A stretch of 64,000 nucleotides of DNA from Mycobacterium decipiens (GTDB lineage: Bacteria > Actinomycetota > Actinomycetes > Mycobacteriales > Mycobacteriaceae): positions 2,728,001 to 2,792,000 of the forward strand of contig NZ_OY970459.1 in assembly GCF_963853665.1 (NCBI RefSeq). Reading direction: 5' to 3'. Shown piece by piece: positions 1 to 7,907 of this stretch; position 1 is the first letter of the stretch, and the number at the start of each line of letters is the position of its first letter. The position numbers and the translations under genes are program-made. The notes under the pieces were generated by a model. That model worked only from the letters and a program-made list of their open reading frames with translations, was not told the origin of the DNA and ran no database searches.

Positions 1-1093
1 TGCAGTAGTGCGCGCCACTGCCACCAAACCCCACGTGCGGGTTGGGATCACGCAGGATGTTGAAGGCAAACGGGTCTTCGAATACGTCTTCGTCGAAGTT
101 GGCGGAGCGGTAGATCATCACCACCCGTTGGCCCTTCTTGATCCGCACCCCAGACAATTCGTAGTCCTGTAGGGCCGTTCGCTGGAATGACGTGACCGGG
201 GTGGCCCAGCGGACGATCTCGTCGGCCGCGGTGGTGGGACGCTGCCTTTTGTAGAGTTCCCACTGATCGGGGAAGTCGGTGAAGGCCATCATGCCTTGGG
301 TGATGGAGTTGCGGGTGGTCTCGTTGCCGGCGACGGCCAACAGGATGACGAAGAAGCCGAACTCGTCTGCGGAGAGCTTGTGGCCGTCGATATCGGCCTC
401 GACCAGCTTGGTGACAATGTCGTGCCCGGGGTTCTTCGCCCGGTCGGCGGCCATTTGCATGGCGTACATGATCAGCTCGACCGAGGCCGCCATGGCCTCG
501 TTAGTGGCGAACTCGGGATCTTGGTCGCCTACCATCTGGTTGGACCAGTGAAACAGTTTCATGCGGTCCTCCTGGGGCACACCCAGCAACCCCGCGATGG
601 CCTGCAGGGGCAGTTCACACGACACCTGCTCGACGAAGTCGCCGGCACCCTCGGCCGCCGCCATCTCGACGATGCGCCGGGCGCGCTCGTCCAGGTCATC
701 GCGCAGCTGCTCCACCGCTCGGGGAGTGAAGCCGCGAGAGATGATTTTGCGCAGCCGGGTGTGCTGCGGGGCGTCCATGTTGAGCAGGACAAACTTGCCT
801 CTGTCGATTTGCTCTTGGACCGTCCCGTCCTTGTAGCGTGGCAGGGCAGTCTTCTGCAGGCTGGAAAAGACATCGCTGCGCAGCGAAACCTCCTTGACGT
901 CCTTGTGTTTGGACACCACCCAGAAGCCGCCGTCATCGAACCCGCCCTTCCCGATCGGCTGCTCGTTCCACCAGATTGGTGCGGCCCGCCGCATCTCGGC
1001 CAGCTCTTCGACCGGCAGCCGCTCCGCGTAGATGTCTGGGTCGGTGAAATCGAACCCGGGCGGCAGATTGGGCGTTGGCTTGACAGTTGGCAT
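1..1093 (-). CDS. Cytochrome P450, CYP125 family (3' end beyond window)
   Basis: Haem-thiolate monooxygenase whose closest recognisable family is CYP125, which oxidises the terminal side-chain carbon of cholesterol and related steroids. 364 residues are present from an ATG at 1093 (MPTVKPTPNLPPGFDF...). The PPGFDFTDP...YAERLPV start, the I-helix AGNETTRNS and the ExxR motif EIVR are visible. The window edge cuts the haem loop just after the cysteine (FGGSGAHYC), so about 55 residues are missing. In M. tuberculosis the P450 in this part of the map is cyp140, which has a different N-terminus, so this is a CYP125 paralogue at a different locus. The neighbouring KstR-type sites and steroid-like enzymes fit sterol catabolism, but the substrate is inferred. 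Confidence 0.9.
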   Translation of the reverse strand, partial: MPTVKPTPNLPPGFDFTDPDIYAERLPVEELAEMRRAAPIWWNEQPIGKGGFDDGGFWVVSKHKDVKEVSLRSDVFSSLQKTALPRYKDGTVQEQIDRGKFVLLNMDAPQHTRLRKIISRGFTPRAVEQLRDDLDERARRIVEMAAAEGAGDFVEQVSCELPLQAIAGLLGVPQEDRMKLFHWSNQMVGDQDPEFATNEAMAASVELIMYAMQMAADRAKNPGHDIVTKLVEADIDGHKLSADEFGFFVILLAVAGNETTRNSITQGMMAFTDFPDQWELYKRQRPTTAADEIVRWATPVTSFQRTALQDYELSGVRIKKGQRVVMIYRSANFDEDVFEDPFAFNILRDPNPHVGFGGSGAHYC

Positions 1094-1463
1094 GCGGACT
1101 CCTCGAAACGCCGATTCTGGTGGTCGTCAAGTGCCGACAATTCATTGCTACACCACAGCTAGGAAACACCGAAGCAAGATCGCGAAACATCGACGCCAAC
1201 TTGTTCAGCCATCAAATCTTGGTGCACCGATCGGATGCGCCATAGGCCCGAGCCGGGCCAACAACCTGGTGATATGGCGCGGGCTGGCCCCGGTTCGACT
1301 CATCGACGCGTCCATCACAGACCGGTGCCCGGTCTGCGTTTCCGAACATGCCGCTCCCAGCAAAGGCAATCGAAAGCCTCCCGGCGCTGTCCTACTCCCT
1401 TGTGGGCCCCGCCACAATCGTTATGCTTTGGTGAAGCTCGCCGGTGCCATGGAGGGGTGCAAC
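1094..1463. other. Intergenic region without a convincing gene
   Basis: These 370 bases separate the minus-strand P450 from the plus-strand exported protein, so they must hold both promoters. Short ORFs in it lack ribosome-binding sites and recognisable protein character. A weak KstR half-match around 1192-1207 (AAC and GTT spaced by two bases, with wrong flanking bases) was not accepted as an operator. Confidence 0.5.
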
Positions 1464-1871
1464 ATGATTCGCGAACTGCTCACCACCGCTGCGATCGCGG
1501 GCGCCGCGATCGGTGGGACGCCAGTCGCCGGTGCAGACCCGCAGCATTATGACGGCGACGTGCCGGGGATGAATTATGACGCTTCGCTGGGTGCCCCGTG
1601 CCCTAGCTGGGAGCGCTTTATCTTCGGACGGGGCCCCTCCGGCCAGGCTGAAGCCTGTCATTTCCCGCCCCCCAACCAGTTCCCGCCGGCCGATACCGGG
1701 TACTGGGTCATCTCCTACCCGCTGTACGGCGTGCAGCAGGTCGGTGCGCCCTGCCCGAAGCCACAGGCGGCGGCGCAGTCCCCGGATGGGTTGCCGATGC
1801 TTTGTCTGGGAGCTCGTGGGTGGCAGCCGGGATGGTTTACCGGTGCCGGGTTCTTCCCGCCTGAGCCATAG
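1464..1871 (+). CDS. Small exported protein (Rv1891-like)
   Basis: 135-residue secreted protein of unknown function. The ATG at 1464 is preceded by GGAGGGG with a six-base spacer. Residues 1-24 form a Sec signal peptide ending GTPVAGADP, with likely cleavage after AGA. The mature part is rich in Pro, Gly and aromatic residues and has several cysteines (GAPCPSW, EACHF, GAPCPKP, MLCLG) that could form disulfides outside the membrane. The length equals that of M. tuberculosis Rv1891, and the next two genes match Rv1892 and Rv1893 in order. No enzymatic motif is seen. Confidence 0.85.
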   Translation: MIRELLTTAAIAGAAIGGTPVAGADPQHYDGDVPGMNYDASLGAPCPSWERFIFGRGPSGQAEACHFPPPNQFPPADTGYWVISYPLYGVQQVGAPCPKPQAAAQSPDGLPMLCLGARGWQPGWFTGAGFFPPEP

Positions 1872-1893
1872 CAGGTGGGTGTTTCTCTCGATC

Positions 1894-2184
1894 ATGCGCG
1901 AAGGCAGTCCCACCGAAGCACCGATCCCGCGGTGGCTGCGCTTCGTGCTCGCGTCAGATCGGACGGGCTCGGCCTGGTACATCGGGGCGGGTTTCTTCTT
2001 CGCGCCGGTGCTGGCGGTGCTGTCGCCGTGGCCGACCGTCACGGTGGTGCTCTGGTGGGTCATCGGATTGGCGGGGTTGTGGCTCGGCCTGCTCGGAATC
2101 GCAATGGCCGTCGGCCTAGCGCGGATATTGCGCTCCGGTGCGCAGATTCCGGAAGACTACTGGCGCAGTCTCGTTGACTATTGA
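1894..2184 (+). CDS. Small two-helix membrane protein (Rv1892-like)
   Basis: 96-residue integral membrane protein of unknown function. After a polar N-terminus there are two hydrophobic helices, about residues 29-47 (GAGFFFAPVLAVL...) and 49-75 (VVLWWVIGLAGLWLGLLG...), and then a polar tail ending SLVDY. The ATG at 1894 has no good ribosome-binding site. An in-frame GTG at 1879 would add five residues and bring the length nearer to Rv1892. The gene lies 22 bases after the Rv1891-like gene and is probably cotranscribed with it. Confidence 0.7.
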   Translation: MREGSPTEAPIPRWLRFVLASDRTGSAWYIGAGFFFAPVLAVLSPWPTVTVVLWWVIGLAGLWLGLLGIAMAVGLARILRSGAQIPEDYWRSLVDY

Positions 2185-2257
2185 CTTGGCAATGCGGTCT
2201 GCACATTTCGCCAGGTCTACAGTCGTATCAACGTCGGTCAACGAATAGGAGACTCCG

Positions 2258-2476
2258 ATGGGCTTCAATCCCAAAGATGCGGTCGACGCGGTCCGCGACA
2301 TCGCGACCAATGCCGTCGAAAAGGCCTCGGACATTGTCGAAAACGCTAGCGACATCATCCGCGGTGACATCGCGGGCGGCGCCAGTGGCATCGTCCAGAA
2401 CTCCATCGACATCGCCACCCACGCGGTCGACCGGACGAAGGAAGTGTTCACCGGAAAGGTCGACGACGAAGACTAG
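2258..2476 (+). CDS. Small amphipathic helical protein (Rv1893-like)
   Basis: 72-residue hydrophilic protein of unknown function, equal in length to Rv1893. The ATG at 2258 follows AGGAG at 2247-2251. The sequence is a run of amphipathic heptad- and hendecad-like repeats (AVDAVRDIATNAVEKASDIVENASDII), with a Gly/Ala break (GDIAGGASG) and an acidic end (KVDDED). It looks like an apolipoprotein- or LEA-like surface-binding helix, or a helical oligomer. No signal peptide and no enzymatic motif are present. Confidence 0.8.
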   Translation: MGFNPKDAVDAVRDIATNAVEKASDIVENASDIIRGDIAGGASGIVQNSIDIATHAVDRTKEVFTGKVDDED

Positions 2477-2497
2477 TCCGGAGTAGTCGGCGTTCTC
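2475..2497. terminator. Possible bidirectional terminator hairpin
   Basis: The arms CCGGAG (2475-2480) and CTCCGG (2492-2497) pair perfectly around an 11-base loop, between the convergent Rv1893-like and Rv1894c-like genes. There is no U-tract, as is usual for mycobacteria. The stem is short. Confidence 0.3.
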
Positions 2498-2525
2498 CGG
2501 CACACGCGGTGCTTGCCCGCTGCTA

Positions 2526-3656
2526 TCAGACGGAAGCTGCGGCGTTGAGTTCGTCCAACCGGGCGGTCGCCTCGAGGTACTCCTGCACCCAGCGTTCGAT
2601 GACGGTAGCCGTCTTTTCTACCTTGCTGAACTGTCCGACAACCTGCCCCACCGGGTTGAACGCGACGTCGACGGTCTCGTTCGGGTATTTGTGTGTGGCC
2701 TTGACGGCCATTCCGGAGACCATGTACTGCAACGGCATGCCGAGCGGCTGGGGGCTCTCCGGTTGCTCCCATGCCTCGGTCCAGTCGTTGCGCAGCATCC
2801 GGGCCGGCTTGCCGGTGAAGGAACGGCTGCGGACGGTGTCGCGGCTGGTCGCTTTGGCGTATGCAGCTTGCTGAACTGGGGTGTTCGCGGCCTCCTCCAC
2901 CATCAGCCACTGGGAGCCGGTCCACGCCCCTTGGGCCCCCAGCGCGAGGGCCGCTGCGATCTGCTGACCGCTGCCGATGCCGCCCGCCGCCAACACCGGA
3001 ACAGGGGCCACCTCCCTGACCACCTGCGGCCACAGCACAATTGAGCCCACCTCGCCGCAGTGCCCCCCGGCCTCACCGCCCTGGGCGATGATGATGTCGA
3101 CGCCCGCATCAGCGTGCTTGCGCCCCTGCGACGGCGATCCGCACAATGCGGCCACCTTGCGACCTGACTCGTGGATGTGCTTGATCATGTCGGCTGGGGG
3201 GGTGCCGAGCGCGTTGGCGACCATCGTCATCTTCGGGTGCTTCAACGCCACGTCGACCTGCGGGGTTGCCGTTGCCTCGGTCCATCCGAGCAGCTGCAAG
3301 CTGTCCTGGTCACTGTCCTCAACCGGAACGCCGTGATCGGCGAGGATCTTGCGGGCGAAGTCCAGATGTTCCTGCGGGACCATCGACCGCAGCCTCTGGG
3401 CGAGCTCATCCGCCGACACCCGGGAGTCCATGCCCTCGTACTTGTTTGGGATGACGATGTCGACCCCGTAGGGGTGGTCGCCGATGTGCTCGTCAATCCA
3501 GTTGAGCTCGATCTCCAGCTGCTCCGGTGTGAAGCCGACGGCTCCGAGCACACCGAAACCGCCGGCCTTGCTGACGGCGACCACCACATCGCGGCAGTGG
3601 GTGAAGGCGAAGATCGGGAACTCGATGCCGAGTTCGTCGCATATGGCGGTGTGCAT
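2526..3656 (-). CDS. Nitronate monooxygenase / 2-nitropropane dioxygenase family (Rv1894c-like)
   Basis: FMN-dependent TIM-barrel oxidoreductase of the nitronate monooxygenase family, 376 residues, the same length as Rv1894c. Visible motifs are the N-terminal ICDELGIEFPIFAF with HCRDVVVAVSKAGGFGVLG, the flavin-site GGEAGGHCGEVGS and the phosphate-binding AAGGIGSGQQIAAALALGA. Such enzymes oxidise alkyl nitronates or act on 2-enoyl-type substrates; the physiological substrate in mycobacteria is unknown. A KstR-type operator lies 27 bases upstream of the start codon, which suggests cholesterol-responsive repression. In M. tuberculosis Rv1894c is, to my knowledge, also listed in the KstR regulon. 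Confidence 0.9.
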   Translation of the reverse strand: MHTAICDELGIEFPIFAFTHCRDVVVAVSKAGGFGVLGAVGFTPEQLEIELNWIDEHIGDHPYGVDIVIPNKYEGMDSRVSADELAQRLRSMVPQEHLDFARKILADHGVPVEDSDQDSLQLLGWTEATATPQVDVALKHPKMTMVANALGTPPADMIKHIHESGRKVAALCGSPSQGRKHADAGVDIIIAQGGEAGGHCGEVGSIVLWPQVVREVAPVPVLAAGGIGSGQQIAAALALGAQGAWTGSQWLMVEEAANTPVQQAAYAKATSRDTVRSRSFTGKPARMLRNDWTEAWEQPESPQPLGMPLQYMVSGMAVKATHKYPNETVDVAFNPVGQVVGQFSKVEKTATVIERWVQEYLEATARLDELNAAASV

Positions 3657-3682
3657 GCCTGCTCCTGGGGCGTTCGCCGAAT

Positions 3683-3696
3683 TGAAACGTGTTCTA
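3683..3696. promoter_or_regulatory. KstR-type operator upstream of the nitronate monooxygenase gene
   Basis: TGAAACGTGTTCTA fits the KstR consensus TnnAACnnGTTnnA at every fixed position. It lies 27 bases before the ATG at 3656, in promoter position. KstR is the TetR-family repressor of cholesterol catabolism. Binding is inferred from the motif. Confidence 0.7.
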
Positions 3697-3779
3697 GTTT
3701 AGTACGGAAGCCCTCGACCTGGCCAGCGAGGTCCCGCGCGTCGTAACTACGGCCCATCATCCACCGTGGCAGCGATCGG

Positions 3780-4253
3780 TCAGGTCACCAGGGTGTGCGC
3801 CAACCACAAAACCAGGAACGCGAACATGCAACCGGCGCAGATGAGGTGATCCCGACAGATGGATCGGGCGAGCCGGCGCTGATCGAGTGAACTGTCGATA
3901 CGGTTTCCGAGTCGCACTGCGGAGGGGACGGTGTGGACCAGTGCCAGCACCACCGGGACACCCGCCAGACCAGCCGACGTCAACAGCAACCAACCGGGGT
4001 CCTGACCCCGAGCAGCCTGAAACCCTAACGCGCCCAACAAAATCATCATCACCAACACAATGAGCCGGCTCATCGGGCGCGACGTGGTCGTGGCGCGGTG
4101 GTAGTAGCCCGCGATGGAGGCCAACACCGGCTCGGGTAGTTCAGCGTCGGCGCCCCGGCGGCCGAAAACCTGGACATCGAAGATCAGGTCTATCCACAAG
4201 ACAGCAAGCAAGAAACCGCTGCAGGCCGTGAGTAGCGGGGCCACGTCGCTCAT
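3780..4253 (-). CDS. Multi-pass membrane protein of unknown function
   Basis: 157 residues with four probable transmembrane helices: about 4-20 (PLLTACSGFLLAVLWID), 60-76 (LIVLVMMILLGALGFQA), 83-102 (WLLLTSAGLAGVPVVLALVH) and 137-155 (CAGCMFAFLVLWLAHTL). A loop has HRATTTSRP before helix 2. The chosen ATG at 4253 has GGAGG only three bases upstream; a GTG at 4244 (fourth codon) would have better spacing. It lies divergently from the SDR gene, so the operator at 4397-4410 could serve both. I do not recognise the family, and I recall no counterpart at this place in M. tuberculosis. Confidence 0.65.
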   Translation of the reverse strand: MSDVAPLLTACSGFLLAVLWIDLIFDVQVFGRRGADAELPEPVLASIAGYYHRATTTSRPMSRLIVLVMMILLGALGFQAARGQDPGWLLLTSAGLAGVPVVLALVHTVPSAVRLGNRIDSSLDQRRLARSICRDHLICAGCMFAFLVLWLAHTLVT

Positions 4254-4396
4254 CCACCTCCGGGTAGTCCGCCCAGCCAGGTCGGCCGCCGTTGCTGCGC
4301 GTGGCCAACCAATCGTTCCATTGTTTCGCAATCCGCCGAAACGCTGTCCGAGCCGCGGCCGACACATCGGCACGCCACCGGCCGTTGCGGCGAATT

Positions 4397-4410
4397 TGGA
4401 ACAGGTTCTA
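4397..4410. promoter_or_regulatory. KstR-type operator upstream of the 20-beta-HSD-like SDR
   Basis: TGGAACAGGTTCTA is a full match to TnnAACnnGTTnnA. It lies 32 bases before the SDR start codon at 4443, within the divergent intergenic region. It is the second such site within 715 bases. Function is inferred from the consensus. Confidence 0.7.
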
Positions 4411-4442
4411 GTGCTGCATCATCCCGAGTAGCCTGACCCGAC

Positions 4443-5183
4443 ATGGGACGCGTGGACACGAAAGTCGCACTGATCAGCGGGGCGGCCCGGGGCATGGGGG
4501 CCGCTCACGCACGGTTGTTGATCGCGGAGGGCGCCAAGGTGGTGATCGGCGACATCCTCGACGACGAAGGTCAGGCCCTGGCCGATCAGTTGGGCGCCGC
4601 CGCGCGCTACGTGCACCTCGACGTGACACAGCCGGCCCAGTGGGCGTCCGCGGTAGCCACGGCGGTGGCGGACTTCGGCAAGCTGAACGTTTTGGTCAAC
4701 AACGCCGGCATCGTCAACTACGGGCCGCTTAAGACTTTCGACCTGACCAAGTGGCAACAGATTCTCGACGTCAATGTCACCGGCACATTGTTGGGCATTC
4801 AGGCCGTGGTCGACCCGATGACCGCCGCCGGCGGCGGCTCGATCATCAACGTCTCCTCCATTGAGGGACTGCGCGGTGCCGCCTGGGTGCATGGCTATGT
4901 GACCTCCAAGTGGGCAGTTCGCGGTCTGACCAAGTCCGCGGCGCTGGAATTGGCATCAGACAACATTCGGGTCAACTCGATTCATCCGGGCTTCATCCGC
5001 ACCCCAATGACCGCCAAACTTCCCCAGGACTTGCTCAACATCCCGCTGGGACGGCCCGGCGAACCACAGGAGGTGTCGACGTTCGTGCTCTTCCTCGCCA
5101 GCGATGAATCCTCGTATGCGACCGCGGCCGAATTCGTGATGGATGGCGGCTTGGTGGCCGACGTCTCCCACAAGACCCAGTAG
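4443..5183 (+). CDS. Short-chain dehydrogenase, 3-alpha,20-beta-hydroxysteroid dehydrogenase-like (FabG3 type)
   Basis: 246-residue classical SDR. The Rossmann motif SGAARGMG is at residues 12-19, NNAG at 86-89, and the catalytic Ser139, Tyr152 and Lys156 (GYVTSK) are all present. The C-terminal ASDESSYATAAEFVMDGG is typical. The pattern RGMGAAH, DILDDEGQALA, ARYVHLDVTQPAQW and INVSSIEGL closely resembles FabG3 (Rv2002), an NADH-dependent 3-alpha,20-beta-HSD, so this is probably a paralogue that reduces or oxidises a steroid keto group. A KstR-type operator lies directly upstream. The substrate is inferred from family and regulation. Confidence 0.88.
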   Translation: MGRVDTKVALISGAARGMGAAHARLLIAEGAKVVIGDILDDEGQALADQLGAAARYVHLDVTQPAQWASAVATAVADFGKLNVLVNNAGIVNYGPLKTFDLTKWQQILDVNVTGTLLGIQAVVDPMTAAGGGSIINVSSIEGLRGAAWVHGYVTSKWAVRGLTKSAALELASDNIRVNSIHPGFIRTPMTAKLPQDLLNIPLGRPGEPQEVSTFVLFLASDESSYATAAEFVMDGGLVADVSHKTQ

Positions 5184-5297
5184 CTCCGCGCGCGCTGCAA
5201 TCGGTTGCGTAGCGCATTCCGCAGTTGTTCATCGCATGCGTGCTAGGTCGGTTGCCCTGGCCGCGCACGTTGGGCGAGCGCCTGAAAAACTCCATCC

Positions 5298-5837
5298 ATG
5301 AAGCAGAGCAGCTTTGCGCGGCCGGCTGCCTCGGAAGATGCGCGCGCTTGCGTTGCGATCTACCGTCCTTATGTCGAACAAACGGCGATCACGTTCGAAA
5401 CCGAAGTCCCAGACACCCACGAGATGGCTGCGCGCATCGCCGCAGCGCGCGAGACCCACGAATGGCTCGTCCTCGAACAGGGCGGTGAGGTCATCGGCTA
5501 CGCCTACGCCCACACACTCAATCCCCGATCTGCCTACCAATGGGCGGTGCAGGTCAGTATCTATATTGCGGCCGACCAGCACCGTACCGGTAGCGGCCGC
5601 GAACTCTACACACAACTGCTGGGCCGGCTCACCGAACGCGGCTACCGGCGTGCTTACGCTGGCATCACGCAGCCCAACGACGCCAGCAACGCCTTTCACC
5701 GATCCTTCGGTTTCCGGCACGTTGGCTTGTTCTCCCGCGTCGGATGGAAAAACGGTGCCTGGCACGACGTCGCATGGATGCAGCTGGATCTGCTCGGTGC
5801 CGCCGAACACGATGGCCCGCCCGGCCGAATCAACTAG
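5298..5837 (+). CDS. GNAT N-acetyltransferase, phosphinothricin/methionine-sulfoximine acetyltransferase type
   Basis: 179-residue GNAT enzyme. The N-terminal ARPAASEDARACVAIYRPYV and TAITFETEVP are characteristic of PAT-type proteins. The acetyl-CoA-binding region is QHRTGSGRELYTQLL (about residues 94-109), followed by AGITQPNDASNAFHRSFGFRHVG and a VGWKNGAWHDVAWMQ tail. PAT-type enzymes acetylate the amino group of phosphinothricin-like glutamate analogues or methionine sulfoximine, and sometimes other amino acids. I recall no PAT gene at this place in M. tuberculosis. The gene stands alone, with no strong Shine-Dalgarno sequence before the ATG. Confidence 0.85.
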   Translation: MKQSSFARPAASEDARACVAIYRPYVEQTAITFETEVPDTHEMAARIAAARETHEWLVLEQGGEVIGYAYAHTLNPRSAYQWAVQVSIYIAADQHRTGSGRELYTQLLGRLTERGYRRAYAGITQPNDASNAFHRSFGFRHVGLFSRVGWKNGAWHDVAWMQLDLLGAAEHDGPPGRIN

Positions 5838-5906
5838 GGTGCGATCCTGCCGGGCGGACGCCGCGCACCCTCTTGATCCAGCAAGCCGTCACCAGGTAGC
5901 GTGGGG

Positions 5907-5943
5907 CTGGCAATTACGCAACGAGCAGTAGCGTAATTGCCAG
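5907..5943. promoter_or_regulatory. Long perfect palindrome upstream of the BVMO operon (candidate operator)
   Basis: CTGGCAATTACGC (5907-5919) and its exact reverse complement GCGTAATTGCCAG (5931-5943) flank an 11-base spacer. The element ends 22 bases before the ATG at 5966. A 13-base perfect dyad at AT-rich half-sites in GC-rich DNA is typical of a TetR-family or similar dimeric repressor site. It could also form an RNA hairpin in the 5' leader. No regulator gene is adjacent. Confidence 0.6.
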
Positions 5944-5965
5944 TCCACCCGAAAGGATCGGCTCG

Positions 5966-7897
5966 ATGCGCAGCCTTCACGCCGGCCTACCCTTCACCAC
6001 GTCCACACCGGAAATTGTTGCCGCGCTGCACGACGTCAGCATCCCAACCCTGCTGCTATCGCTAGTGCACGTCACGGGGGATCCCCGTTTCATCCGCGAG
6101 TTCAAGCCCATGGGCCTATTCCTCAACGAAGTCCAGGGATTCATGTCAGAGGAAGACAAGGCACGGGCCCGCGCCGAGGCGCTCCCCGTGATCGCCGACT
6201 ATCGAGACCGCGGCTGCCCCGAGCCACAGCCGCTACGTATCGAACTGATCAGGGAAATGATGGACTGGGCCGCATGCGAGCACGTTCCCGACGACTATCT
6301 ACCCCTGCTCTTGGAAGAGATGGACCTCGACGGGGTCGACCCCCGTCGCCCGGCCGCCCTGCCCCGCCAGAGCGCGGCAGAAATCCCGGTTGTGGTGATC
6401 GGATGCGGCGAATCGGGAATCTTGGCCGGAATCCGCCTCCAACAGGCCAACATCCCCTTCACCATCGTGGAGAAGAACGCCGGCCCCGGCGGAACATGGT
6501 GGGAGAATAGCTATCCTGGCGCCCGTGTCGATGTGGCAAACCATTTCTATTGCTACAGTTTCGAACCCAACAACGACTGGACTCACTTCTTCGCTGAACA
6601 ATCGGAGCTGCAGGACTACTTCACCCAGGTGCTGAACAAGCACGCCCTGACCGAGCGGGTGCGGTGGAACACCGAGGTTGTGTCGCTCGAATGGAGCGAC
6701 GACGAGGGCGTGTGGAGCATTTCCCTGCGTTCGGCCGACGGCCAGACGAGCACGGTGTACGCGCGGGCCGTCATCACAGCGGTCGGTCAGCTAAATCGAC
6801 CGCATATCCCCGAATTCGACGGCATGGACACCTTCGAGGGGCCGTCGTTTCATTCCGCTGCCTGGGACCACTCCCTCGACCTCACCGGCAAGCGTGTCGC
6901 CCTGGTCGGGGCCGGCGCCAGCGGCTTTCAGATCGCACCCGCGGTTGCTCCGGATGTCGAACACCTCACCGTGTTCCAGCGCACTGCCCAATGGATGTTC
7001 CCGAACACGATGTATCACGAACGAGTCGGAGCAGGCGTGGGCTGGGCGATGCGCCATTTGCCGTGCTATGGAAGGTGGTACCGATTCCTCCTACTATGGC
7101 CGGGCGCCGACAAAGGCCTCGACGCCGCACGGGCCGACCCAAACTATGCCGACCAGGACTATGCCGTCAGCGACCTGAACGCGGCCGCGCGAATGATGTT
7201 CACCCAGTGGATCAGCAGCCAAGTCCGGGAGGGCGACGAGCTGTTGACCCAAGTGATGCCCGACTATCCCGCTACCGGAAAACGGACGCTGCAGGACAAC
7301 GGCAGCTGGCTGCAGACCCTGCAACGAAACAACGTCGAACTGGTGCGCACACCGATCCAGCGGATCACGCCTTGCGGCATCGTCACCGAAGACGGCGTGG
7401 CACACGACGTCGATGTCATCGTTTACGCCACCGGGTTCCGGCACACCGATGTGCTATGGCCGCTGAAAGTCATCGGCCGCAACGGAATCGACCTGCACGC
7501 CCGGTGGGGAACACGCCCATACGCCTACCTTGGCATCACGGTTCCGGGATTCCCCAACCTGTTCCTTATCTACGGACCCGGCACCCATCTTGCCCACGGC
7601 GGCAGCCTGATCTTCCAGTCCGAAGTCCAGATGCGCTACATCAACCAATGCCTGCACCGCATAGCCGAAATGAACCTGCATTCCCTGGAACCGACGGCCG
7701 ACGCCGCCAGCGAATGGCATCACCGGACGCAGGCCGAAATCAAGAAGATGGTGTGGTCACACCCTGCGGTTAAACATTCCTATTTCAAGAACGCCGATGG
7801 GGAGATCCATACGGTCAGCCCGTGGCGCCTCCACGAGTACTGGGCGGCGGTACGCGAGCCCGACTGGTCTCAATTCGTTCTGCGACAAGGAAAGTGA
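5966..7897 (+). CDS. FAD-dependent Baeyer-Villiger monooxygenase, HAPMO-like with N-terminal extension
   Basis: 643 residues. A helical extension of about 130 residues precedes the first Rossmann motif (VVVIGCGESGI, near residue 140), as in 4-hydroxyacetophenone monooxygenase. The flavin region GPGGTWWENSYPGARVD follows. The Baeyer-Villiger fingerprint FEGPSFHSAAWD (FxGxxxHxxxW) and the second dinucleotide motif VGAGASG are intact, and YATGF completes the NADPH side. It should insert oxygen next to a ketone to give an ester or lactone. The alcohol dehydrogenase gene starts 10 bases downstream, so the two probably act in sequence (alcohol to ketone to ester). The palindrome upstream is the likely control site. 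The substrate is unknown; steroid or terpenoid ketones are plausible from context. Confidence 0.9.
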   Translation: MRSLHAGLPFTTSTPEIVAALHDVSIPTLLLSLVHVTGDPRFIREFKPMGLFLNEVQGFMSEEDKARARAEALPVIADYRDRGCPEPQPLRIELIREMMDWAACEHVPDDYLPLLLEEMDLDGVDPRRPAALPRQSAAEIPVVVIGCGESGILAGIRLQQANIPFTIVEKNAGPGGTWWENSYPGARVDVANHFYCYSFEPNNDWTHFFAEQSELQDYFTQVLNKHALTERVRWNTEVVSLEWSDDEGVWSISLRSADGQTSTVYARAVITAVGQLNRPHIPEFDGMDTFEGPSFHSAAWDHSLDLTGKRVALVGAGASGFQIAPAVAPDVEHLTVFQRTAQWMFPNTMYHERVGAGVGWAMRHLPCYGRWYRFLLLWPGADKGLDAARADPNYADQDYAVSDLNAAARMMFTQWISSQVREGDELLTQVMPDYPATGKRTLQDNGSWLQTLQRNNVELVRTPIQRITPCGIVTEDGVAHDVDVIVYATGFRHTDVLWPLKVIGRNGIDLHARWGTRPYAYLGITVPGFPNLFLIYGPGTHLAHGGSLIFQSEVQMRYINQCLHRIAEMNLHSLEPTADAASEWHHRTQAEIKKMVWSHPAVKHSYFKNADGEIHTVSPWRLHEYWAAVREPDWSQFVLRQGK

Positions 7898-7907
7898 GTA
7901 CGTCAAT

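Noticed and set aside
1..1093. Assignment of the first P450 to cyp140
   Set aside because: Map position suggests cyp140, but the N-terminus and the IVRWATPV region follow the CYP125 pattern, not CYP140.
1192..1207. KstR-like site before the CYP125-type gene
   Set aside because: AAC and GTT are correctly spaced but the outer T and A are wrong on both sides.
1205..1417. 70-codon minus-strand ORF in the first intergenic region
   Set aside because: No ribosome-binding site and Arg/Gly-rich shadow-like composition.
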